Shown here one piece after another: positions 1-8,365 of a stretch of DNA of 64,000 nucleotides. The position numbers and the translations under genes are program-made. The first letter of the stretch is position 1, and every line of letters begins with the position of its first letter. Location: positions 496,001 through 560,000 of the forward strand of contig WLWS01000001.1 in assembly GCA_012103475.1 (NCBI GenBank), read 5' to 3'. The stretch is from Gammaproteobacteria bacterium. Lineage in GTDB: Bacteria; Pseudomonadota; Gammaproteobacteria; Eutrophobiales; Eutrophobiaceae. A model generated the notes under the pieces. It was not told the DNA's origin and made no database searches. It worked only from the letters and a program-made list of their open reading frames with translations.

Positions 1-69
1 GTGACATAGCTTCGAGTATTTGCAATTAATATAACAAAGGGTGGCTCATGGAAAGAATAAGGCCGGATT

Positions 70-663
70 TCATTTATTGTCTCCGATGAAAGTGTGCTGC
101 GCTAAAGACGAAAGCGTCTCAATGTATTTGTCCTGTGACCAGTTGCAATCGATTGTTAATTGCTCCCAATTACGTGCCGATAACATCACCCACAGAATAT
201 CGGTTGCCTGATCAGGACTATACGTTGAGGCAAGCATACCGTCTTTTTCCAATGCCTTGATGGCAGCTTCGCATCCCTCGCGCACATCCTGCATTCTCTG
301 CCTCCATGCTTCAGCCGCAGCCTCGTCTGTGTCTTTCATGGCGAGGAGCGCTTTCAAACTACCATATATTTCCGGGATGTATGCACCCCAGGCTTTAATA
401 AAAGCATCAAGGCGTTCAACGCCTGTTTTCGCTGAACGGCTCGCCATGAGTCGTTCTTCTGATCCCTTCAACTCGTCCAGGTAGTGCGTTGCTGCAATGA
501 GAAGTTCGGCCCGAGTGCTGAAATGAAGATACACCGCTTGCCGGCTGATGCCAGCCTGTTTAGCTATATCCGTCATGCGCACGCCCTTACTTTGTCTGAC
601 TTCCAGCAGATCCAGAGCTGCCTGAAGAATACGAGAACGTGTTTCAATTGATTCACTTGACAT
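70..663 (-). CDS. TetR/AcrR-family transcriptional regulator
   Basis: This is a one-component repressor of about 197 residues. The N-terminal helix-turn-helix spans roughly residues 8-55 and shows the family pattern: RSRILQAALDLLE, then MTDIAKQAGISRQAVYLHF. The C-terminal ligand domain is not recognisable by eye. I chose the ATG at 663 because the family domain begins just after it; upstream codons in the frame would add a hydrophobic stretch and overlap the divergent gene. It faces the NAD(P)-binding gene at 689 with only 25 bases between starts, so it probably controls that gene and itself. The ligand is unknown. Confidence 0.85.
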   Translation of the reverse strand: MSSESIETRSRILQAALDLLEVRQSKGVRMTDIAKQAGISRQAVYLHFSTRAELLIAATHYLDELKGSEERLMASRSAKTGVERLDAFIKAWGAYIPEIYGSLKALLAMKDTDEAAAEAWRQRMQDVREGCEAAIKALEKDGMLASTYSPDQATDILWVMLSARNWEQLTIDCNWSQDKYIETLSSLAQHTFIGDNK

Positions 664-688
664 AGTGTCAACCAATAGGAGAAAAGTA

Positions 689-1312
689 ATGAAAATAGTC
701 ATATTTGGAGCAAGCGGCAGTCTCGGGCAGCATCTCGTTAAACAGGCGCTGAATCAGGGCCATCAGGTAAGCGCATTCGCACGTGATCCCTCCGCATTAA
801 AGCTACAGCACCAAGATCTAACACGAATCAAGGGTAATGCACTCAAGCCAATAGATGTTGCCGCTGCGGTTAAAGGTCATGACGCTGTGTTGATCGTACT
901 AGGCACGGGACCAATGGGCAGCATTCGCGCTATCGGGACGAAAAATATTGTCGATGCGATGCAGTACTGTGGCATTCGTAGACTTGTGTGTTTGAGCACC
1001 TTAGGTACTGGCGACAGTGGCGCTCTCCTGAATTTTTTCTGGAAACACATCATGTTCGGAATGCTGTTAAGAAAGGTGTTTGCCGATCATCAAGCGCAAG
1101 AAAAGATTGTTAATGAAAGTGATCTTGATTGGACTATTGTTCGACCTGCTGCCTTTACTGATGGGCCTGCAACCGGAACGTATGAGCATGGCTCTTCATT
1201 GGCCGGTAAGAAACTTAAACTAAAAATATCGCGCGCTGATATTGCAAGTTTCATGGTGCAACAACTAAGTAGCGACAGCTACGTACATCAATCACCTGGC
1301 TTGTCTTATTAG
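689..1312 (+). CDS. NAD(P)-binding NmrA/BVR-B-like atypical short-chain dehydrogenase
   Basis: The 207-residue protein opens with a Rossmann strand and glycine loop (KIVIFGASGSLGQH), with later family features: a DAVLIVLGTG turn and the LDWTIVRPAAFTDGP segment typical of NAD(P)H-binding atypical SDRs (PF13460-like). Substrate is unknown; relatives are flavin/biliverdin reductase-like enzymes or redox sensors. Start chosen at ATG 689 because AGGAG lies about 8 bases upstream; an earlier in-frame ATG at 665 lacks one. It is divergent from the TetR gene ending its start at 663, the usual layout of a TetR-controlled stress oxidoreductase. Confidence 0.85.
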   Translation: MKIVIFGASGSLGQHLVKQALNQGHQVSAFARDPSALKLQHQDLTRIKGNALKPIDVAAAVKGHDAVLIVLGTGPMGSIRAIGTKNIVDAMQYCGIRRLVCLSTLGTGDSGALLNFFWKHIMFGMLLRKVFADHQAQEKIVNESDLDWTIVRPAAFTDGPATGTYEHGSSLAGKKLKLKISRADIASFMVQQLSSDSYVHQSPGLSY

Positions 1313-1330
1313 TTTGTATAAACAGAAATG

Positions 1331-1368
1331 AAAAACCCCGGAGTGAATTACTTGCTATCACTCCGGGG
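1331..1368 (-). terminator. Rho-independent terminator hairpin
   Basis: A perfect 11-base inverted repeat (CCCCGGAGTGA / TCACTCCGGGG) occupies 1336-1346 and 1358-1368 with an 11-base loop. On the minus strand it is followed by a T5 run (1335-1331); on the plus strand the following bases are GG then ATTATC. It lies just past the stop of the gene ending at 1312. It may therefore act in both directions, with the better U-tract for minus-strand transcripts. Confidence 0.7.
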
Positions 1369-1421
1369 GGATTATCAAGAAGGCTTGATGAACCTTGTTT
1401 TATTGGGTTAGAGTTTCATCA

Positions 1422-2000
1422 ATGAAGCACAAACTCCAAAGTGAACGCACAATTTTGTCACCACTTGTCCCCGGAGATGTTGACCTAGCTCTGGAAATGT
1501 TCACCGATCCAGAAGTTGTCAGATATATAGACGACGGGGTCATGAGTGAGAATGACATTCATGAGCAGATGTCGTCCTGGATAAAACGAGGGAGTGATGG
1601 TTGTATCGGTGTTTGGTGTATTTCCGATCACAAGACCGGCGAAAAATATGGTTCCTGCGCCTTGTTACCCATGCCCATTGATGAAGACGATACAAATTGG
1701 GATTTGGTCGTCCCGGATATGATGCCCGATGCCGATATTGAAGTCGGTTACTTTCTAAAGAAATCTGCCTGGGGCAAAGGTTTAGCGACTGAGGCCTGCT
1801 CCAGACTTATCCGTTTCGCCTTCGAGGAAGCTTCACTGACTCATGTTCTCGCTACAATCGATGATGATAACCACGGTTCCAGAAATGTCCTCGAAAAAGT
1901 CGGCTTCGTATATCAGGGCCGAAGACGCGCCTATGCTGAGGATAGCCCCATCTTCCAAATCGACCGGGATAGATGGTTAGAAGTAAAGCAAAAAAGATAG
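1422..2000 (+). CDS. GNAT-family N-acetyltransferase (RimJ/RimL-like)
   Basis: This 192-residue protein fits the Acetyltransf_3 group that acetylates protein N-termini or small amines with acetyl-CoA. It begins with the group's typical L.SERTILSPLVPGDVD segment. The acetyl-CoA pocket appears as EVGYFLKKSAWGKGLATEA near residues 107-125, followed by a DDDNHGSRNVLEKVGFVYQG motif of the RimJ type near 155-174. A TTG codon at 1395 would extend the frame, but ATG 1422 matches the start of family similarity. It stands alone; the acceptor substrate cannot be inferred. Confidence 0.85.
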   Translation: MKHKLQSERTILSPLVPGDVDLALEMFTDPEVVRYIDDGVMSENDIHEQMSSWIKRGSDGCIGVWCISDHKTGEKYGSCALLPMPIDEDDTNWDLVVPDMMPDADIEVGYFLKKSAWGKGLATEACSRLIRFAFEEASLTHVLATIDDDNHGSRNVLEKVGFVYQGRRRAYAEDSPIFQIDRDRWLEVKQKR

Positions 2001-2285
2001 GCCTGCTAATTAATAGAGCCGAAAACCAGATATCTCAAACGTTGATATTTCGACAAACTGACGAATACTCATCGCAATACAAACCTGCTAAACACTTCTA
2101 GCCACCTGCTAGCGCAGCAGAATGGAGATCGTATCGCTCGATACACGTGTTTCCTGAGAATCCTGTCACAAAGTAATCTATAAAACGTGAGCCAATTAAC
2201 AGGTTCGACACCGTTCTTGCTCCTATTTCCTTTTTGGCATAGCTGTTGCAATAGTTTATTCAGGATTAATTTACGGAGACAGAAA

Positions 2286-2495
2286 ATGAAAAAATTAGAA
2301 CTTAATATACCGATATCGATTTTTATCTCAGGCGCTGCGCTTTTTCTATTAGCACCATCTGGCTTATTCTCATCATTCAGTGCAAATGAAATACACAAGA
2401 CTGCCTTACTGATTGAATCGATTGGCGTGACAACCGCATTTGTCGTGTATTACAGAGAAAGTTTTAATCGATTTTTCGCTGCAGACGAATATTGA
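2286..2495 (+). CDS. Small membrane protein, unknown
   Basis: A 69-residue protein with two hydrophobic segments (about residues 8-29 and 40-56) separated by a short polar loop, and a charged tail (YYRESFNRFFAADEY). ATG 2286 is preceded by GGAGA at good spacing, which favours it over an earlier ATG in the same frame at 2187. I recognise no family. It converges on the minus-strand membrane protein ending at 2508. The 285 bases between the GNAT stop and this start show no other clear gene. Confidence 0.5.
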   Translation: MKKLELNIPISIFISGAALFLLAPSGLFSSFSANEIHKTALLIESIGVTTAFVVYYRESFNRFFAADEY

Positions 2496-2507
2496 AGTTC
2501 GAAGCTG

Positions 2508-3122
2508 TTAAGTTATAAATGGTATAAACACAGCAGCGGCCAATATCATAAAAGGCAGTGCGTATAGTACAATTTTGTTGAAACTCGCGCTGCCATCAAT
2601 AGCGGGCCAGCTACTTTCCATAAAGCCGAATATCACACCTCTTCCAGCTTTGTATTCCAGATTCCAGAATAATCCTGCTGATACATATAGAACAGATGAA
2701 GCAAAGATGTTGGAAAACCAGGTGATGGGATAGAAGCCATCCCGGAACACCAGGTAAATATCGTAGGACCAGCTGGCAGAGAACATCCAGCAACAAAGCG
2801 CTATGTAGGCAATTTTCAATTTTTCCTGCTTTCTAATAAATCTGAATAATGTCCCAATTGCCCATGGTGCTGTCAGATAGGTCAGTGTGGACATAAAAGT
2901 AGCATCGTAATAGTCCCAGGTCGGATCACCTGTGTAGGGTGCGAGGATCACGAAAGCGGTCGTTGCAATAAGAAAAGTAATCAGCTTCCATCTAATTAAT
3001 ATGAAATTCAGATACCTTTTTTGAAAAAGGATTAACGACCTGTGATTTTTAACCATTAACATTACAGCGATAAGACAAGCTGTCGACCAAAGTGCTATAT
3101 AGGTATAGAAAAACGGGGTCAT
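2508..3122 (-). CDS. Polytopic membrane protein, unknown
   Basis: A 204-residue, very hydrophobic protein with about five to six membrane segments, rich in Trp, Tyr and Phe, and no signal peptide apart from its first segment. I do not recognise a family. It lies 15 bases downstream of the TetR-like gene at 3138-3749 in the same orientation, so the two probably form one transcript; the regulator may control this membrane protein. Start is the ATG at 3122. Confidence 0.6.
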   Translation of the reverse strand: MTPFFYTYIALWSTACLIAVMLMVKNHRSLILFQKRYLNFILIRWKLITFLIATTAFVILAPYTGDPTWDYYDATFMSTLTYLTAPWAIGTLFRFIRKQEKLKIAYIALCCWMFSASWSYDIYLVFRDGFYPITWFSNIFASSVLYVSAGLFWNLEYKAGRGVIFGFMESSWPAIDGSASFNKIVLYALPFMILAAAVFIPFIT

Positions 3123-3137
3123 TGGATTGTATTCATT

Positions 3138-3749
3138 CTAATCAGAGTACAACAGGCGAACGTAGTTTCGATATTCCAGTATCTGTTGCGATAGTATTTT
3201 TGGATCTTTAACTGCGCGAGAAACGATAATACCTCCTTCAATCAGAGTAGATAACATATCGGCCAAATCATCGCTGCTGGTTTCTATTTTTGGTGTGTAA
3301 CTAAGGTTTATTTTTTCAATCTGTTGCTTGAACAGGCGACGCCAGTCCATAACCATGTCAGCAGTTATCGCTCGAACCTGATCGTTTACCTCAGGAGAGT
3401 CATAGGTAAAACTGGAAACCAGACAACCCGGGTGCATGCCCTCCAGCTTGTCCATCATCTCGGCCAATAATTTTGCGAAGATCAACATCTGCTGGAGTGG
3501 GTCTTCGGTGAGATCCTCAGCACGTTTAAACAGACCGCTGAACAGCAATTCATCACGCTCGCGGTAACGCTGCATAAGAGAATAAGCCAGGGCGTTTTTA
3601 CCCTCGAAATGGTAGAAAAACCCGCCCTTTGTGATACCAACCTCAGTGATTAGATCGTCGATGGAGGTGCCGACAAAACCATTCACGAGAAAGTGTTTTT
3701 CCGCAGCGTCCATTAGTTTTTCTTTGGTGACTTCACCTTTGCTCGTCAT
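3138..3749 (-). CDS. TetR/AcrR-family transcriptional regulator
   Basis: A 203-residue TetR regulator. The DNA-binding part (about residues 8-52) reads KEKLMDAAEKHF, then GTSIDDLITEVGITKGGFFYHF, the pattern of the AcuR/TetR_C_16-like proteins that sense small electrophiles or metabolites. ATG 3749 has GGAG ten bases upstream and is preferred to the ATG-less extension toward 3794. It is followed 15 bases later by the membrane protein ending at 2508 and is divergent from the homocysteine methyltransferase at 3971. About 220 bases lie between the two starts, room for a shared operator. Confidence 0.85.
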   Translation of the reverse strand: MTSKGEVTKEKLMDAAEKHFLVNGFVGTSIDDLITEVGITKGGFFYHFEGKNALAYSLMQRYRERDELLFSGLFKRAEDLTEDPLQQMLIFAKLLAEMMDKLEGMHPGCLVSSFTYDSPEVNDQVRAITADMVMDWRRLFKQQIEKINLSYTPKIETSSDDLADMLSTLIEGGIIVSRAVKDPKILSQQILEYRNYVRLLYSD

Positions 3750-3970
3750 ATTCACTGTACTCCGGGTATAGTTGCTGCCTTTCAGACCGGCCAACTCATC
3801 GCTCCAATTGTCGATTGAGACCTATAACATACTGATATTATAGTTTTTATAAAAATAATTTAAAAAAAGCACCGCCAGTTCACTAGATGAATCCCTGTCA
3901 CTTACCTAATCTTCACATCATCACTCAAACGTTCAAAACACAACTAAACACCTAAATGGAGCATAACGAC

Positions 3971-4924
3971 ATGGGCATTTATCAGCAACAATTACCCCAA
4001 CTAAACGGGCTGACGTGTATTACCGACGGTGGACTGGAAACAGATATGATATTTAACAAAAATCTGAATCTACCCGAATTTGCCGCTTACAGTCTGTTAC
4101 AAAACGAAGAAGGATATGCCGTTTTGTTTGACTACTATAAAGACTACGCGCAGCTCGCACGCAAATACAAACTGGGGCTTGTTCTGGAAACACCCACCTG
4201 GAGGGCCAGCGCCGACTGGGCAAGGAAACTCGGAGATTCACAAAGCACTTTGCGTGAACTTAATATCGCTGCCGTCGAACTTATTGGGCATGTTCGTGAT
4301 GAGTTCGCCACCAGTGAATCACCGATCATTATCAGTGGAAATATCGGCCCGAGAGGTGACGGGTATACACCGGAAAACCTGATGTCAGCACAAGAAGCAC
4401 AAAACTACCATCTGGCACAAATCGAATCTTTTTCAGAATGCGAAGTGGATCTAATCTCGGCACTGACATTGAACTATGTCGACGAGGCTATCGGTATTAC
4501 TCAGGCGTCGCTACGTGTCAATATACCCATATGTATTGCTTTTACTGTTGAGACAGATGGCAAGCTGCCGACAGGAGAAACCCTCGAAGCAGCAATCAAA
4601 GCTGTTGACGAGGCTACCGACGCAGGGCCTGTTTACTATATGATCAATTGTGCTCACCCGAGTCACTTTTCTCACCTGCTCAGTAAGGGCGGTGAATGGT
4701 TGAAACGTCTGGGTGGCATTCGCGCCAATGCATCTTGCATGAGCCACGAAGAACTTGATAACTCAGAAGTCCTTGATGATGGTCATCCGGGTGATTTTGG
4801 CAAGGAGTTAAAAGCAATACATGATCAGACAAAATCCATTACGGTACTTGGCGGTTGCTGTGGAACCGATACCAGGCACATTGAAGAAATCTGCATTAAT
4901 CTTTCTAAACAGGCCCCTTTGTAG
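3971..4924 (+). CDS. Homocysteine S-methyltransferase family protein
   Basis: The protein (317 residues) belongs to the zinc-dependent methyltransferases of the MmuM/BHMT type, which pass a methyl group from S-methylmethionine or a similar donor to homocysteine, making methionine. Visible signatures: the start GLTCITDGGLETDM, the central SGNIGPRGDGY, and the zinc ligands as INCAHP (about residue 228) and GGCCGTDTRHI (about 296). Start is ATG 3971: GGAG at 3958-3961 sits nine bases upstream and overlaps an earlier possible ATG at 3956. Its 3' end overlaps the convergent soxR gene by 20 bases. The methyl donor is not determined. Confidence 0.9.
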   Translation: MGIYQQQLPQLNGLTCITDGGLETDMIFNKNLNLPEFAAYSLLQNEEGYAVLFDYYKDYAQLARKYKLGLVLETPTWRASADWARKLGDSQSTLRELNIAAVELIGHVRDEFATSESPIIISGNIGPRGDGYTPENLMSAQEAQNYHLAQIESFSECEVDLISALTLNYVDEAIGITQASLRVNIPICIAFTVETDGKLPTGETLEAAIKAVDEATDAGPVYYMINCAHPSHFSHLLSKGGEWLKRLGGIRANASCMSHEELDNSEVLDDGHPGDFGKELKAIHDQTKSITVLGGCCGTDTRHIEEICINLSKQAPL

Positions 4925-5435
4925 AACCAAGTATTACCAGATCGTGTGCTTTATCGATACGTCGCAGCAGAATATTTATGGTGTCATCGGCATTACTTTT
5001 TTGCTCTAGTAACACCGGGCCCGGGCCTTTGATAACAAGTTTATCGTCAGTGTTGTAGATCGGGCAGTTTTTCATCGACAGGCAACCGCAGCCAATACAG
5101 CCAGTCAAGGAATCACGTAGTCGTTCGAGATAAGTAATACGCGCGTTCAGCTCGCTGCGCCAATTCGACGATAGTTTTTTCCAGTCCCCTTGAGTTGGTG
5201 TGCGCTGCTGCGGTAGAGCGCTAAATGCTTCCCTGGTTGAAGCGAGACTGATTCCCATCTTTTGTGCGGCCTTAATCACTGATACGCGACGCACAACATC
5301 GGCACTATAGCGGCGCTGATTACCGGCATTGCGTGTACTCTGAATCAATCCCTTTTGTTCATAGAAATGCAGGGTGCTGATTTTTACCCCGCAACGTTCT
5401 GCCACCTTGCCTACACTCCATAGTAAATTCGCCAT
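4905..5435 (-). CDS. soxR: Redox-sensitive transcriptional activator SoxR
   Basis: A MerR-family dimer of 176 residues that senses redox-active compounds through a [2Fe-2S] cluster. The N-terminal winged helix reads SVGKVAERCGVKISTLHFYE, the family pattern. The cluster motif CIGCGCLSMKNCPIYN, near residues 119-134, has the C-x2-C-x-C-x5-C spacing diagnostic of SoxR. ATG 5435 has GGAGG seven bases upstream, better than the ATG at 5462. It is divergent from the VOC gene at 5544, with a SoxR box between. In non-enteric bacteria SoxR usually controls oxidoreductases and pumps directly, without SoxS, which fits this layout. Confidence 0.95.
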   Translation of the reverse strand: MANLLWSVGKVAERCGVKISTLHFYEQKGLIQSTRNAGNQRRYSADVVRRVSVIKAAQKMGISLASTREAFSALPQQRTPTQGDWKKLSSNWRSELNARITYLERLRDSLTGCIGCGCLSMKNCPIYNTDDKLVIKGPGPVLLEQKSNADDTINILLRRIDKAHDLVILGSTKGPV

Positions 5436-5480
5436 GTCAGACGCCTCCAGAATTTTTCTCAATAGTATGCAAAATAATTC

Positions 5481-5511
5481 TTGACCTCAAGTTAACTTGA
5501 GATATTAAGCT
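5481..5511 (+). promoter_or_regulatory. SoxR-controlled promoter with SoxR box
   Basis: A perfect 16-base palindrome CTCAAGTTAACTTGAG spans 5486-5501 and matches the core of the classical enterobacterial soxS operator. It sits between a -35 TTGACC (5481-5486) and a -10-like TAAGCT (5506-5511). The spacer is 19 bases, the overlong spacing characteristic of promoters activated by MerR-family proteins through DNA distortion. It points toward the VOC gene at 5544, preceded by AGGAG. It also lies 50 bases upstream of soxR and may autoregulate it. Confidence 0.9.
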
Positions 5512-5543
5512 TGACGTAATTACCAACTTAAGGAGACACATAA

Positions 5544-5975
5544 ATGCTGCAACTCGAACATATTAATCTGGTCGTCGATGACCTGCCTGCTGTCCTGAAC
5601 TTTTATCAGGCCGTATTTCCACACTGGCGTATTCGGACACAGGGTAAAGGTGAGTGGTCTGGAAAACCGCGAAACTGGGTACACTTTGGCGATGACTATC
5701 AGTATCTGGCAATCAGTGATCATGGCGAAGGGGAAAACCGTGAGCTCGCTGGATTTCAGGTTGGCCTGGCCCACTTCGCCTTTGTGACAAGTAATCTGGA
5801 CGCTGTAATCAAACGACTCGAGGATGCGGGCTTCACCATAGCCAAGAATGGCGCTGATGATCTCTGGCGTAAAAATATCTATTTCACCGACCCGGCCGGT
5901 TTCGAGGTAGAGTTTGTGGAATATCTAAGCGATTTGCCAGCGGAGCGAAATCTAAGCAATGAAGTGACCGCATGA
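5544..5975 (+). CDS. VOC/glyoxalase-fold protein, SoxR-regulated
   Basis: A 143-residue vicinal-oxygen-chelate protein. It opens with LEHINLVVDDLPAVLNFYQAV and ends with DPAGFEVEFVEYLSD, the first and last beta-strand motifs of the fold. Likely metal ligands are His5 and the Glu of FEVEFVEY, with a His in GLAHFAF. Such proteins include glyoxalases, ring-cleavage dioxygenases and antibiotic-resistance proteins; the substrate here is unknown. The ATG is preceded by AGGAG. The SoxR promoter directly upstream implies induction by redox-cycling compounds. The FMN dehydrogenase at 6024 follows in the same direction. Confidence 0.85.
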   Translation: MLQLEHINLVVDDLPAVLNFYQAVFPHWRIRTQGKGEWSGKPRNWVHFGDDYQYLAISDHGEGENRELAGFQVGLAHFAFVTSNLDAVIKRLEDAGFTIAKNGADDLWRKNIYFTDPAGFEVEFVEYLSDLPAERNLSNEVTA

Positions 5976-6023
5976 ATGCAAAAAATCGTGTTGCATCTCA
6001 ATTCAGGATCGCGATAATCAATT

Positions 6024-7266
6024 ATGAGTGACAATACAGATCGCCTGTTTTTCCAACGACGTTCCTTCCTCGGATACCTTGCCTCTTCTCCCCTGCTTTG
6101 TGCTGCCATGCTCGAGTCCGCTCCAGTCAGACTTTTTGCCAGAGATAACCGGGCACTGCTGCAAGCTGACAGAGAAATGCTCATTAAGTCACCAGAAGAA
6201 GCTCTTAATCTCTTTGACTTTGAGCGCATTGCCAGTCACAGCATACCCACATCACACTATGGTTACCTCACTACCGGTGTGGATGATGATCTGACAAAAA
6301 ATATTAATCATGCCGCCTACGCTGATTATTATATGCGCCCACGACGGCTGGTCGATGTGAGAAAGATCGATATGGGAGTCCGCTTGTTCGGGAATAACTA
6401 TGCATCGCCAGTATTTCTCTCACCGCTTGCCTCGCAGAAAGCCTTTAACCCGGAAGGAGAGTTGGCCACGGCAAGAGCAGCCGGCAAAATGCATTTCCCG
6501 ATGCTTCTCTCTACTGTCACCTCGACAGGCATTGAGGAAGTCAATGCAGCCTATGGTGAACCGGTAATTTATCAACTCTATCCGACGCCAAAATGGCGTA
6601 TTACCCAGAATATTCTGCGCCGCGTTGAAGCTGCTGGTTGCGAAGTACTTGTATTGACCGTCGATGTTCCCATCTCCAACCGGGAGACACTGGCGAGATT
6701 GATCCGTCAGGATGATCGGGATTGTCAGACATGTCATCAGGGCATAGATGAAGATCTAAAGCGCAAACCGATGCTGCGAAACACAGGCCTCGGCGGTATG
6801 GCCGATATGAATTTTATGTTTATTGACTGGGACTATGTCAAACGGCTTAAAGATGAAACCAGTATGAAACTGGTGCTGAAAGGCATCGTTACAGCTGAGG
6901 ATGCCAGACTTTGTCTTGAACATGGTGTCGATGGTCTGATTGTTTCCAATCATGGTGGACGTGCGGAAGAAAGTGGTCGCGCGACCATAGACAGCCTTGC
7001 TGAAATCATGCCCATCATAGGCGACAGAATTCCGGTTTTGATTGATGGCGGTGTTCGCCGTGGGACCGACGTGTTTAAAGCACTGGCACTCGGTGCAAGC
7101 GCCGTGGGTATCGGCCGCCCGTATATATGGGGGACTGGGCGCATTCGGACAGCCGGGTGTTGAGAAGGCACTGCAACTTTTGCAGAAAGAACTGGAGATA
7201 TCCATGAAGCTGGCTGGCACTACAAGTATTGGAAAAATCGGGCAATCTTATGTCGGTGTTAAATAA
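6024..7266 (+). pseudogene. FMN-dependent 2-hydroxyacid dehydrogenase (L-lactate dehydrogenase family), frameshifted near the 3' end
   Basis: The reading frame starts with RRSFLGYLASSPLL, a Tat-like leader, and continues with the whole FMN-dependent alpha-hydroxyacid dehydrogenase fold: NHAAYADYYMRP, VFLSPLASQKAF, VLTVDVPISNRE, LKGIVTAEDA and the catalytic GLIVSNHGGR. After GIGRPYIWG the frame is lost; the family continuation GLGAFGQPGVEKALQLL is found one base further, to the stop at 7266. One base too many in the G5 run at 7129-7133 explains it: four Gs restore about 413 residues. Without correction the protein stops at 7163. This may be a sequencing error or real damage. It follows the SoxR-controlled VOC gene and is probably cotranscribed. 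Confidence 0.8.
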
Positions 7267-7270
7267 TGTG

Positions 7271-8362
7271 ATGAAAAATATCTTTGAAATCGGGTTCTAT
7301 TCAGTCTTTGTGATGAGTACTTTATTATTGCTATCACCTCTACAGGCTCAGCAGACAAGTCCCGATATCCTTAAGTCAAAAATCAGTGAATACCTTAGTG
7401 ATGACAAGTTTTCCTCAGAAAAGATCAATGAAATAATTGACGACTCTCAATGTTCTGTACAGCAAGCTGCCACTGTCGCTGCCGTGCTGGTCAGCATAAA
7501 AAAACCGAGACTAAATCAACAGGTCTTTTCCTGGTCTCTTGATGCTGATGATGATAATGAATGCCTTCGAAGAACGGGCATTATGGAGCTAGCCTGGGAC
7601 TACAGACGCCGGAAAAAAATCAGCAGTATGTGGATTAGTAACGACCAACTGTATTGGCGTGACACTGGCGGCAGTGAAGGTGTTCCTATCGTTGCAGACA
7701 ATCTACTCTGGACTAATGATCTTGAAAAGACGCTCGCTGAGTCAAAGTCTATTCATAAAGTTGCCTGGGCAAGCGGCCAGGTGTCAGACGAGGCTGCAGC
7801 CGAACTACGTAACCGAGGGATTACCCTTTCAGCGAACAGATTCAATAAGTCGAAAGGTCGAGAGAAAATCGTCAACGATATTTTTGGTTTGAGTGAAGCT
7901 TCTGAGCCGGAACCAGTTTCTGCACCGATTGCGCAAGAAGCCGAGCAGGAAATCCCTGCCCCACAGCAAATAGAAATGGAAAAAGAAACCATCGTCGCCG
8001 TGCAAGAACCAGAACCTGTTTCCGAGCCTGTTGTAGTTGAGCAAAACAGACCGCCAGTCACTCCCCCGCCGTCACCTGAACCTGAAAAAACAAAGGAAGT
8101 TGTCGTGAAAGGGCCAGACTGTTGGGAACACCCCAGGCTAGGCAGGTTTATATTTGAGAAGAATGGGCGAACCACGGAAATGACACACGAGATTCCCGCT
8201 CCGGGAAAGTCACGACACTTTACGCTCACATCCATTGGCAATCAGCTTTATTGGAAAACCAATAAAGTCGAGCATGTTTTTCTTATAGAAAAAAACAAGG
8301 CTTCTTTGTTCATTAATATTCACAATGGAAATAAGGAAACAGAATTGACGGCATGTGAATGA
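7271..8362 (+). CDS. Secreted protein with Pro/Glu-rich linker, unknown
   Basis: Starting at ATG 7271, directly after the stop of the frameshifted dehydrogenase, the protein has 363 residues with a signal peptide (hydrophobic core VFVMSTLLLLSPLQAQQ). A globular part of about 190 residues is followed by a low-complexity linker rich in Pro, Glu and Val (about residues 205-285), then a small C-terminal domain with Cys, Trp and Phe. The first domain contains DSQCSVQQAATVAAVLVS, resembling other envelope proteins, but I recognise no family. The linker suggests it spans or is tethered in the periplasm. In-frame ATGs at 7250 and a TTG at 7229 are less likely. Confidence 0.65.
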   Translation: MKNIFEIGFYSVFVMSTLLLLSPLQAQQTSPDILKSKISEYLSDDKFSSEKINEIIDDSQCSVQQAATVAAVLVSIKKPRLNQQVFSWSLDADDDNECLRRTGIMELAWDYRRRKKISSMWISNDQLYWRDTGGSEGVPIVADNLLWTNDLEKTLAESKSIHKVAWASGQVSDEAAAELRNRGITLSANRFNKSKGREKIVNDIFGLSEASEPEPVSAPIAQEAEQEIPAPQQIEMEKETIVAVQEPEPVSEPVVVEQNRPPVTPPPSPEPEKTKEVVVKGPDCWEHPRLGRFIFEKNGRTTEMTHEIPAPGKSRHFTLTSIGNQLYWKTNKVEHVFLIEKNKASLFINIHNGNKETELTACE

Positions 8363-8365
8363 TAA

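Noticed and set aside
1-69. Left-edge sequence as the end of another gene
   Set aside because: No frame with recognisable sequence or family motif could be read in these 69 bases.
2069-2398. Minus-strand frame of 109 codons opposite the small membrane protein gene
   Set aside because: Its translation has no recognisable motif or ribosome-binding site and overlaps the plus-strand gene with a good Shine-Dalgarno (2286).
7129-7133. Programmed frameshift at the G5 run in the FMN dehydrogenase
   Set aside because: No slippery heptamer, stimulatory structure or family precedent is apparent; one surplus G in a homopolymer is the simplest cause.
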